Source of the DNA: Acetobacteraceae bacterium | GTDB lineage: Bacteria > Pseudomonadota > Alphaproteobacteria > Acetobacterales > Acetobacteraceae | Assembly (NCBI GenBank): GCA_027489135.1 | Contig: JAIYAI010000613.1 | Location: 1-17,754 of the forward strand | DNA length: 17,754 bases | Direction: 5' to 3' | In this document: piece by piece, positions 1-6,081 of the stretch | Layout: each line of letters starts with the position of its first letter | Numbering within the stretch: position 1 is the first letter of the stretch | Position numbers and translations under genes: made by a program | The notes under the pieces: model-generated | Told to the model about the DNA's origin: nothing | Databases searched by the model: none | What the model saw: the letters and a program-made list of their open reading frames with translations, nothing else

Positions 1-1
1 C

Positions 2-367
2 GCCCACCGCACCCCGCAGCGGCTCTACGAATACGCGTCCGGGGCGCGCGGGCGTGGCCTGAAGGTGATCATCGCCGGCGCCGGCGGGGCGGCCCACCTG
101 CCCGGCATGGCGGCGGCCATGACCCCCCTGCCCGTGCTCGGCGTGCCGGTCGAAAGCCACGCGCTGAAGGGCATGGACAGTCTGCTGTCGATTGCGCAGA
201 TGCCGGGGGGAGTCCCCGTGGGGACGCTCGCCATCGGCCGGGCTGGCGCCATCAACGCGGCGCTGCTGGCGGCGGCCATCCTGGCACTGTCAGATCCGGC
301 GCTGGCGGCGCGGCTCGATGCCTGGCGGGCGTCGCAGACCGAATCCGTGCCGGAATTGCCGGAATGA
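2..367 (+). CDS. purE: N5-carboxyaminoimidazole ribonucleotide mutase, 5'-truncated by the window edge
   Basis: PurE moves the carboxyl group of N5-CAIR to C4 to give CAIR in cytoplasmic de novo purine synthesis. The reading frame is open from base 2 and begins AHRTPQRLYEYA, which is the conserved SAHRTP active-site segment of PurE with its serine lost off the edge. It continues with VIIAGAGGAAHLPGM, the VPVESHALKGMDSLLSI block and QMPGGVPVGTLAIG, all typical of the family. About 121 residues are present, so only the N-terminal 40 or so are missing. Its TGA stop overlaps the purK ATG (ATGA at 364-367), so the two are translationally coupled, as expected for sequential pathway steps. A GTG at 65 opens an in-frame ORF, but this is internal to the domain and not the start. 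Confidence 0.96.
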   Translation, partial: AHRTPQRLYEYASGARGRGLKVIIAGAGGAAHLPGMAAAMTPLPVLGVPVESHALKGMDSLLSIAQMPGGVPVGTLAIGRAGAINAALLAAAILALSDPALAARLDAWRASQTESVPELPE

Positions 368-1488
368 CGGCGCCGCTCAAGCCCGGCAGCACCATCGGCA
401 TCCTGGGCGGCGGACAGCTGGGCCGGATGACGGCACTGGCGGCGGCCCGGCTCGGCTATCGCTGCCATGTCTATGCGCCGGAGGCCGACAGCCCGGGCAT
501 GCAGGTCGCCGATGCCGCTACCGTCGCACCCTATGAGGATGCGGCGGCCCTGGCGCGCTTCTCGGCCGCCGTGGACGTGGTGACCTTCGAGTTCGAGAAC
601 GTCCCGGCGGCGACCTTGGAAGCCCTGGCGCCGCTCGCGCCCTGCCGGCCCGGTGTCGCCGCGCTGCGCATCTGCCAGGACCGCCTGGCCGAGAAGGCCT
701 TCCTGGAAGGCAGGGCCGGCGTCCCGGTCGCGCCCTGGCGGGCGGTGGAGACCGAGCAGGACCTCGCCGCCGCGGTGGCGGAGATCGGCCTGCCGGCCGT
801 GCTGAAGACCACGCGACTAGGCTATGACGGCCGCGGCCAGGCGGTGTTGCGCACGCCGGAGGATATCGCCCCCGCCTTCGCGCGACTCGCGCCGAAGCCG
901 CTGGTGCTGGAGGGCTTCGTGCCCTTCATGGCGGAACTGTCTGCGATCGCGGTGCGCGGGGTCGATGGCACGACGGCCGTCTTCGATGCGGTCGAGAATC
1001 GGCATCGCCACCACATCCTCGACCTGTCCTTCGCGCCGGCCCGGGTGCCGGCCGAGGTCGCCACGGCGGCGCAACGCCATGCGGTGCGGGTGGCCGAGGC
1101 GCTGGACCTCGTCGGTGTGGTGGCGCTCGAGATGTTCCTGCTGCCGAATGGTGAGCTTTTGGGCAACGAAATCGCGCCACGGCCCCATAATTCGGGGCAC
1201 TGGACGATCGATGCCTGCCTCGCCGGCCAGTTCGAGCAGCATGCCCGGGCCGTGGCCGGCCTGCCCTTGGGCAGCGCCGTGCGGCATCACGATGCGGTGA
1301 TGCTGAATCTCGTCGGGCCCGAGGGGCTGGCGCGCTGGGACAGGCTGCTGGGCCGGCCCGACGTTGCGCCGCACCTCTATGGCAAGGCGGAGGCCCGGGT
1401 GGGCCGCAAGCTCGGCCACGCCACCCGGATCCTGCCGCGCGGTGCCTTGGCGGCCATGACCGATGCCGAGGCCCTGTCGGGATTCTGA
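364..1488 (+). CDS. purK: N5-carboxyaminoimidazole ribonucleotide synthase
   Basis: PurK uses ATP and bicarbonate to convert AIR to N5-CAIR, the substrate of PurE encoded just upstream. The 374-residue protein has the usual length and layout. It has an N-terminal pre-ATP-grasp domain with GILGGGQLGRM (residues 12-22), the FEFENVP segment near 75-81, an ATP-grasp core with the K148-containing KTTRLGYDGRGQ loop, and the diagnostic NEIAPRPHNSGHWTID (268-283). The start is the ATG within the ATGA overlap with purE. No convincing terminator follows the gene. The next coding region begins 277 bases downstream and is unrelated, so purEK probably ends its transcription unit here. Confidence 0.97.
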   Translation: MTAPLKPGSTIGILGGGQLGRMTALAAARLGYRCHVYAPEADSPGMQVADAATVAPYEDAAALARFSAAVDVVTFEFENVPAATLEALAPLAPCRPGVAALRICQDRLAEKAFLEGRAGVPVAPWRAVETEQDLAAAVAEIGLPAVLKTTRLGYDGRGQAVLRTPEDIAPAFARLAPKPLVLEGFVPFMAELSAIAVRGVDGTTAVFDAVENRHRHHILDLSFAPARVPAEVATAAQRHAVRVAEALDLVGVVALEMFLLPNGELLGNEIAPRPHNSGHWTIDACLAGQFEQHARAVAGLPLGSAVRHHDAVMLNLVGPEGLARWDRLLGRPDVAPHLYGKAEARVGRKLGHATRILPRGALAAMTDAEALSGF

Positions 1489-1586
1489 CCCGCGGCGCGA
1501 GCCCATGCTTGGGGTCCGCCGGACGCTCGAAGGGTATGTCCTCGCGCTCCGGGCGGGTTTTGAGGGGTGTCGTTTCCCAGTCCTGC

Positions 1587-1633
1587 GGGCTGTGGCCAAT
1601 TTGCACGCAGGGCTTGTGGCGCCAATGCCACAA
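1587..1633. repeat. 20-bp perfect dyad plus partial upstream copy in the purK-ompA intergenic region
   Basis: The 277-base gap 1489-1765 contains no credible gene. Its main structure is the perfect inverted repeat TTGTGGC (1614-1620), GCCAAT, GCCACAA (1627-1633). A related string, GGGCTGTGGCCAAT at 1587-1600, resembles the left part of the dyad region (1610-1626), with spacing of roughly two helical turns. This has the shape of a transcription-factor operator with a secondary site, lying about 130-180 bases before the first ompA start codon. It could instead form a small RNA hairpin. No consensus promoter was found in the gap; only a weak GATAGGGTAA at 1680-1689 is visible. Function is inference. 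Confidence 0.4.
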
Positions 1634-1765
1634 CGGGTGTGAAATGGGGCGGTACCGGGTGGCGCAGGCGCGCGAAGGTGATAGGGTAAGCTCAAGCAGC
1701 GACGGAATCGGGCGATCGCCACGGTTTCACGCAGCGAGTTTTGCCTCTGTTGGATCGAGGAGACA

Positions 1766-2926
1766 ATGAGGATGACCCTCAGGAAGGGCCTGCTGGCCGC
1801 GACGATGCTGGCGCTGCCGATGGCGGCGAATGCCCAGCCCGTCACCGGCCTCTACATCGGTGCCGGTGTTGGCGCGAACTGGCACTCCGATGCCAATCTG
1901 AACCTGGTGAACAGCACCTACAAGGTTGACGGCGCCGGCTGGGTTGGCCTGGGCTCCATCGGCTGGGGCTTCGGCAACGGCCTCCGCCTCGAGCTGGAAG
2001 GCAACTACCGCTACAACAACGGCAGCGGCATCGCCGTCCGCTCGCCGCTGGGTCGCCAGGTGACCTCGGGTGGCAACACCACGACGGTGACGGGCAGCTA
2101 CGGCCAGGCCGGCAATCTCTCGACCTACGGCTTCATGGTCAACGCCCTGTACGACTTCAACATGGGCTGGCCGGTCACCCCGTACATCGGCGTCGGCGTC
2201 GGCATGGGCTGGACCGAGCTCGGTGGCGTCCGCAGCGTGCTGCAGACCCGCACCACGGGCACGGGCGGCACCTCCACCGCGACCACCCAGTACACCATCA
2301 ACGATACCTCGGCGCAGTTCGCGTACCAGGCGATCGTCGGTGCGGCGTACAGCCTCGGCTCGATGGTCCCTGGCCTCGCGCTGACCGGTGAGTTCCGCTT
2401 CTACGGCACGCTCGACCCGGACTTCAACGTGACGTCGACCCGCACCTCCGGCCCGGCCCCGGGCCCGGCGATCCCCGTGCCGGCCAGCGTGTCCTTCACC
2501 AACTACAACTACTCGCTGCTGCTGGGCCTGCGCTACAACTTCGGCGTTGCCCCGCCGCCGCCGCCGGCCCCGCCGGTCGCCGCGCCGCCGCCGGTCGCCC
2601 GCACTTACCTGGTCTTCTTCGACTGGGATCGCGCCGACCTGACGACCCGTGCGAAGGAGATCATCGCCGAGGCCGCCAACGCGTCCCGCACGGTGCAGAC
2701 CACCCGCATCGAGGTGCAGGGCCACGCCGACCGCTCCGGCTCCGACGCCTACAACATGCGCCTGAGCCGCCGCCGCGCCGACAACGTCGCCGCCGAGCTG
2801 GTGCGCCGCGGCGTTGCCCGCAACATCATCACGATCCAGGCCTTCGGCGAGAGCCGTCCGCTGGTCCCGACCGCCGATGGTGTCCGCGAGCCGCAGAACC
2901 GCCGCGTCGAGATCATCCTGCGCTGA
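1766..2926 (+). CDS. OmpA-family outer-membrane protein, first tandem copy
   Basis: This is a 386-residue outer-membrane protein expected to combine an N-terminal beta-barrel with a peptidoglycan-binding OmpA C-terminal domain. A Sec signal peptide (MRMTLRKG, then a hydrophobic core, cleavage after ANA at about residue 23) precedes a Gly/Asn/Tyr-rich barrel with alternating-strand sequence such as YNYSLLLGLRYNFG. A proline-rich linker (APPPPPAPPV, about 262-278) leads to the OmpA domain (279-386). That domain carries GHADRSGSDAYNMRLS and RRRADNV, which are the Asp/Arg-type peptidoglycan-binding positions. The start ATG at 1766 has GAGGAG at 1757-1762. The gene is followed by its own terminator and a close paralog, so it is probably monocistronic. 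Its exact subfamily (Omp25-like barrel) is uncertain. Confidence 0.9.
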   Translation: MRMTLRKGLLAATMLALPMAANAQPVTGLYIGAGVGANWHSDANLNLVNSTYKVDGAGWVGLGSIGWGFGNGLRLELEGNYRYNNGSGIAVRSPLGRQVTSGGNTTTVTGSYGQAGNLSTYGFMVNALYDFNMGWPVTPYIGVGVGMGWTELGGVRSVLQTRTTGTGGTSTATTQYTINDTSAQFAYQAIVGAAYSLGSMVPGLALTGEFRFYGTLDPDFNVTSTRTSGPAPGPAIPVPASVSFTNYNYSLLLGLRYNFGVAPPPPPAPPVAAPPPVARTYLVFFDWDRADLTTRAKEIIAEAANASRTVQTTRIEVQGHADRSGSDAYNMRLSRRRADNVAAELVRRGVARNIITIQAFGESRPLVPTADGVREPQNRRVEIILR

Positions 2927-2954
2927 TCGCGCAGGACTCGATCGAGCCTACCCG

Positions 2955-2983
2955 GAAGGGGGCGCCCATGTGGCGCCCCCTTC
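2955..2983 (+). terminator. Hairpin terminator after first ompA copy
   Basis: A perfect 12-bp stem lies 28 bases after the ompA stop: GAAGGGGGCGCC (2955-2966), loop CATGT, GGCGCCCCCTTC (2972-2983). There is no real T-run after it (TGCAATTC), so it is either a weak intrinsic terminator or a 3'-end-stabilising hairpin. Its core matches the terminator after the second copy at 4301-4328. Confidence 0.75.
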
Positions 2984-3125
2984 TGCAATTCAACCCTGTC
3001 TCCTGAAAGCAACACTCCGCGACTCGCCGGTCTGTGAATTTCAACTTCAGGCCGCACTGTCAGTTAGGGGTCCGATCGGTTCGCTGCGTCGACCGGTTGC
3101 ACCAGCCAACAGCGGAGTGAACTTC

Positions 3126-4274
3126 ATGACGACCAGGCAAGCGCTGCTCGCCGCGTCCTTCCTCGCCCTTCCTGCCCTCGCCCTGCCCACCGTCGCTTCG
3201 GCCCAGCCTGTCAGCGGCCTGTATATCGGCGCGGGCGCCGGCGCGAACTGGGTGAACACGCCGTCCCACATCGACCTCACCGGGCCCGGCTTCGGCCTGC
3301 CCGCAGGCGTCACCGTCAACAACGCCGGCAAGGCCACCTTCGGCAATGGCTGGACCGGCGTGGTCAGCCTGGGCTGGGGCTTCGGCAACGGCCTGCGCGC
3401 CGAGATCGAGGGCAACTACCGCGAGAACGGCGTGGAGAGCATCCGCGGCTTCGGCCTCGCGCCCGTTGGCCAGACCGGCGGCTTCCAGCGCACCTACGGC
3501 GCCATGGCGAATGTCTTCTACGACTTCGACCCCGGCTTCCTCGGCATCGGGCCCAGCTACATCCAGCCCTATATCGGCGCCGGCGTCGGCTATGCCTGGA
3601 CCAACTGGCGCAACGTGCGCGGCAACAGCGTCCCCACGGGCCTGTCGCTGAACGTCGACGACACTGGGGGAGCCTTCGCCTTCCAGGGCATCGCCGGCCT
3701 CGCCGCACCGCTGACCTGGGCCGGCGTGCCGGGCCTCTCCCTGACCGTCGAGTACCGCTTCTTCGGCACGCTGCAGCCGGAACTGGACGCGACGCTGGTG
3801 AACCCGGTCACCCGCACCGCCTTCAGCGGCAAGATCGAGCCGCAGAACTACAACCACTCGGTCCTGGTCGGCCTGCGCTACGCCTTCAACCAGGCGCCGC
3901 CGCCCGCCCCCCCTGCCCCGCCGCCCGTCGCGGCGCCGGCGCCGGCGCGCACCTACCTGATCTTCTTCGACTGGGATCGCGCCGACCTGACCGCCCGCGC
4001 GCGGGAGATCATCGGCGAGGCGGCGGAGAACAGCCGCCGCGTGCAGGTGACGCGGATCGAGGTACAGGGCCATGCCGACCGCTCTGGTTCGGACGCCTAC
4101 AACATGCGCCTGTCGCAGCGCCGCGCGAACGCGGTCTCGGCGGAACTGGTCGCGCGCGGCGTGCCGCGCGGCATCATCACCATCCAGGCCTTCGGCGAGA
4201 GCCGGCCGCTCGTGCCGACCGCGGACGGCGTGCGCGAGCCGCAGAACCGCCGCGTGGAGATCATCCTGCGCTGA
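3126..4274 (+). CDS. OmpA-family outer-membrane protein, second tandem copy
   Basis: This 382-residue paralog of the preceding gene has the same architecture. It has a signal peptide (MTTRQALLAASFLAL, cleavage after ASA at about residue 26), a barrel starting QPVSGLYIGAGAGANW, a Pro/Ala linker (APPPAPPAPPPVAAPAP), and a C-terminal OmpA domain. By my count about 93 of the last 108 residues match the first copy, and the final 33 are identical, while the barrel halves are much more diverged. The frame is open back to 2814, but the start is set at ATG 3126 because it begins the signal peptide and has GGAG at 3114-3117 with 8-nt spacing. It is presumably anchored to peptidoglycan in the periplasm. 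A strong terminator follows. Confidence 0.9.
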   Translation: MTTRQALLAASFLALPALALPTVASAQPVSGLYIGAGAGANWVNTPSHIDLTGPGFGLPAGVTVNNAGKATFGNGWTGVVSLGWGFGNGLRAEIEGNYRENGVESIRGFGLAPVGQTGGFQRTYGAMANVFYDFDPGFLGIGPSYIQPYIGAGVGYAWTNWRNVRGNSVPTGLSLNVDDTGGAFAFQGIAGLAAPLTWAGVPGLSLTVEYRFFGTLQPELDATLVNPVTRTAFSGKIEPQNYNHSVLVGLRYAFNQAPPPAPPAPPPVAAPAPARTYLIFFDWDRADLTARAREIIGEAAENSRRVQVTRIEVQGHADRSGSDAYNMRLSQRRANAVSAELVARGVPRGIITIQAFGESRPLVPTADGVREPQNRRVEIILR

Positions 4275-4300
4275 CCGGCGCAGGCATCCTCCGGAACGGG

Positions 4301-4328
4301 AAAGGGGCGCCTCGCGGCGCCCCTTTTT
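4301..4328. terminator. Bidirectional intrinsic terminator between ompA copy 2 and the minus-strand mini-gene
   Basis: A perfect 11-bp stem AAAGGGGCGCC (4301-4311), loop TCGC, GGCGCCCCTTT (4316-4326) is followed by two more T's on the plus strand. On the minus strand the same stem is preceded by a run of A's and followed by TTTCCC. It ends the ompA transcript and is correctly placed, 29 bases beyond the stop, to end the convergent mini-gene at 4358-4435. Confidence 0.85.
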
Positions 4329-4357
4329 CATGTCCGGTCCTGGAATCGTCCGCCGTG

Positions 4358-4435
4358 CTACAGCACGTTGAACAGGCAGAGCAGGATGATGATCGGGATC
4401 GGGATGCCGACCAGCCACAGCAGGATTCCACGCAT
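4358..4435 (-). CDS. 25-residue single-span membrane mini-protein
   Basis: The minus strand encodes a 25-residue peptide beginning MRGILLWLVGIPIPIIIL and ending LFNVL before a TAG stop. Almost the whole peptide is one hydrophobic span with a single N-terminal arginine, which fits a small inner-membrane protein. Support comes from a good Shine-Dalgarno GGAGAG at 4446-4441, five bases before the ATG, and from a bidirectional terminator just past the stop. From memory, very similar mini-proteins with a GIPIPIIIL core occur as unnamed hypotheticals in alphaproteobacteria; I cannot verify this here. Role unknown. It is divergent from the lipoprotein gene; the two starts are 74 bases apart. Confidence 0.7.
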   Translation of the reverse strand: MRGILLWLVGIPIPIIILLCLFNVL

Positions 4436-4508
4436 GCGCTCTCTCCGCGTTGTCGATGCCACTGCGCAACGCGACGCGGGCGCCAAGGCTGTCTCCGGTC
4501 ACCGCCTC

Positions 4509-5051
4509 GTGACCGCCCGCCGCGCGCTGCTGGTGGCGACGCTGCTGCTGACCGCGGGCTGCGAGGCCGATCCTGTCGGCAATCACCTCTGGGGCTTCGG
4601 GGATCCGGTGCGGGGTGCGGCGCTCTACGCGCCCCGCAACCTCGGCAACACCGCGCGTTGGGACGGGCAGCCGGCCCAGGCGGCGATGGCGGCAGCGCAG
4701 CTCGAGTTCCTCGCGGTCGAGATGCGGACCAACCCACGCTACTCGGTTGCCGTCAGCCCGAGCGTGGTGCAGCAGCTCGACCGCGGGCGGGACGAGATGC
4801 GCGGTTTCCTGGGCATCGCGCCGGATGCGCCGCCCCAGTTGGTGATCACCGCACTGCGCCAGGCCGCCGCCGCGCTGCGGGACGGCGACAGAACCCGGGC
4901 CGAGGCGCTGCTGAACCGGCCAGCCGTCTTCACCGCAGGGCCGCTGGTCACCCTGGCGCGCCTCAGCGCCATGCCGCGGCTGCGCGAGGTCGGCATCGCC
5001 GCCGACCAGGTGGCGAACGAGATCAACCGGCTCGACAACCGGCGGGTGTGA
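4509..5051 (+). CDS. Putative lipoprotein of unknown function
   Basis: This gene encodes a 180-residue predicted lipoprotein that I do not recognise. From the GTG at 4509 the product begins with a short basic n-region (TARR), a hydrophobic core LLVATLLL and a lipobox LTAGC with the lipidated cysteine at about residue 18, followed by EADPVGNHLWGFGDP. The mature part is soluble, Ala/Arg-rich and mostly helical in character (QAAMAAAQLEFLAVEMR, ALRQAAAALRDGDR), with no recognised catalytic motif. The frame is open upstream to 4368. An ATG at 4434 is an alternative start, but it would give an unusually long n-region and overlap the mini-gene start. The stop lies only 6 bases from the convergent binding-protein gene. 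Confidence 0.75.
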   Translation: MTARRALLVATLLLTAGCEADPVGNHLWGFGDPVRGAALYAPRNLGNTARWDGQPAQAAMAAAQLEFLAVEMRTNPRYSVAVSPSVVQQLDRGRDEMRGFLGIAPDAPPQLVITALRQAAAALRDGDRTRAEALLNRPAVFTAGPLVTLARLSAMPRLREVGIAADQVANEINRLDNRRV

Positions 5052-5057
5052 CCGCGC

Positions 5058-6032
5058 CTATTCCAGCCGGATGTCGCGCTCGACGATCAGCGCCTTCCAG
5101 CGCGCCGACTCGCGGCGGATCGTCGCCTCCGTCTCCTCGGGCGTGGTGTTCGAGGACGGCTCCAGCCCCGTTGCCGTCATGCGCTCGATGATGGCGGGAT
5201 GCGCCAGGGCGCGATTGAAGGCGGCGTTCAGGGTCAGGATCACCTCGCGCGGCGTGCCGGCGGGGACGGAGATGTGGTTGAAGGGAGTCGCTTCGTAGCC
5301 CGGCAGCGTCTCCGCCACGGTCGGGATCTCGGGCAGCACGGGCGAGCGCTTCGCCGAGGTGACCGCCACCGCGATGAGCGGCGGCGCCTTCGTCAGCGCC
5401 ATCATGTCCGAGATGGTGCCGAAGCACATGTGCACCCGGCCAGCCAGCAACTCGGTGCTGTAGGCACCGAAGGTGCGGAAGGGCAGGTGCTGGAGCTGGA
5501 TACCCGCCATGCTGTTCAGCAACTCGCCCGAGAGGTGGTTCGAGGTGCCGGTGCCGCCGGAGACGAAGATGAGCTCCCCTGGCTTCGCCTTCGCCGCGGC
5601 GATCAGCCCCGGAATGTCCCGCGCGCCGACGGAGGGGTGCATCGCCAGCAGGTTCGGCGCCCGCATGATGCTGACGACGGAGGCGAAATCCCTGTCAGGG
5701 TCGTAGGGCAGCGTCCGCATCAGATGCGGGTTGACCATCAGCGTCGCAGGCGTGCCGTAGAACAGCGTGTAGCCGTCGGGCGCGGAGCGGGCGACCGCGA
5801 CGGCGCCGATCGCGGTGCCACCGCCAGGGCGGTTGTCGATGATCAGGGGCTGGCCGAGGATCGACTCGATCACCGGCGCCAGCATGCGGCCGACGACGTC
5901 GACGGAGCCGCCGGCGCCGAAGGGGATGACGAGCCGCACGGGCCGGTTCGGGAAGGGCGCCTGGGCCAGGGCGGGCCGCGCGAGCATCGGCGCGGCCAGC
6001 AGCAGGCCGCGTCGTGGGATCCTGTGGGTCAT
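5058..6032 (-). CDS. Bug/TctC-family tripartite tricarboxylate transporter substrate-binding protein
   Basis: This is a 324-residue periplasmic binding protein of the Bug (TctC) family, which delivers carboxylates and related small organics to TctAB-type permeases. The start ATG at 6032 is preceded by GGAGGAAGCG and begins MTHRIPRRGLLLAAP, a twin-arginine-like signal ending ALA before QAPFPNRPVRLVIPF. Family hallmarks are PNRPVRLVIPFGAGGSVDVV, the DNRPGGGTAIGA and DGYTLFYG segments, LPYDPDRDFASV, and the C-terminal arginine/tryptophan-rich RRESARWKALI. No tctA or tctB gene is in the window, so it is an orphan, as is common for Bug expansions. It lies 49 bases after serA with a hairpin over its ribosome site. 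The ligand cannot be predicted. Confidence 0.9.
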   Translation of the reverse strand: MTHRIPRRGLLLAAPMLARPALAQAPFPNRPVRLVIPFGAGGSVDVVGRMLAPVIESILGQPLIIDNRPGGGTAIGAVAVARSAPDGYTLFYGTPATLMVNPHLMRTLPYDPDRDFASVVSIMRAPNLLAMHPSVGARDIPGLIAAAKAKPGELIFVSGGTGTSNHLSGELLNSMAGIQLQHLPFRTFGAYSTELLAGRVHMCFGTISDMMALTKAPPLIAVAVTSAKRSPVLPEIPTVAETLPGYEATPFNHISVPAGTPREVILTLNAAFNRALAHPAIIERMTATGLEPSSNTTPEETEATIRRESARWKALIVERDIRLE

Positions 6033-6037
6033 CGCTT

Positions 6038-6074
6038 CCTCCGCGGCGAGCCTAGCCGTGACCCGCCGCGGAGG
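6038..6074 (-). promoter_or_regulatory. Hairpin that sequesters the Shine-Dalgarno of the Bug gene downstream of serA
   Basis: On the minus strand the serA stop is followed after 7 bases by CCTCCGCGGCG (6074-6064), a 15-base loop and the perfect complement CGCCGCGGAGG (6048-6038). The 3' arm contains the GGAGG Shine-Dalgarno of the Bug gene (start 6032). There is no U-run, so it is a poor intrinsic terminator. The 5' arm lies within reach of a ribosome stopped at the serA stop codon, which could open the hairpin. That would be translational coupling; the mechanism is inference, the pairing is seen. Confidence 0.6.
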
Positions 6075-6081
6075 GAAAGCG

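Noticed and set aside
1514..1570. Possible terminator after purK (short GTCC/GGAC palindrome; GGGCGGGTTTT)
   Set aside because: Stems are only 4 bp, and the T-run is not preceded by a convincing hairpin.
1505..1642. 45-codon ORF (+) between purK and ompA, product starting MLGVRRTLEGYVLAL
   Set aside because: It has no convincing ribosome site, lower G/C at third positions than neighbouring genes, and spans the inverted repeat. It is probably chance in GC-rich DNA.
1727..2725. Long minus-strand ORF opposite the first ompA gene
   Set aside because: It is an antisense shadow rich in Arg/Gly/Ala/His with no domain. High GC suppresses stops opposite real genes; the plus strand has a signal peptide and OmpA motifs.
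3002..3051. CCTGAA (3002-3007) and TTCAGG (3046-3051), with TGAATTTCA between them, upstream of ompA copy 2
   Set aside because: The arms are short and widely spaced, and no good -35/-10 pair could be placed. It is not distinguishable from chance.
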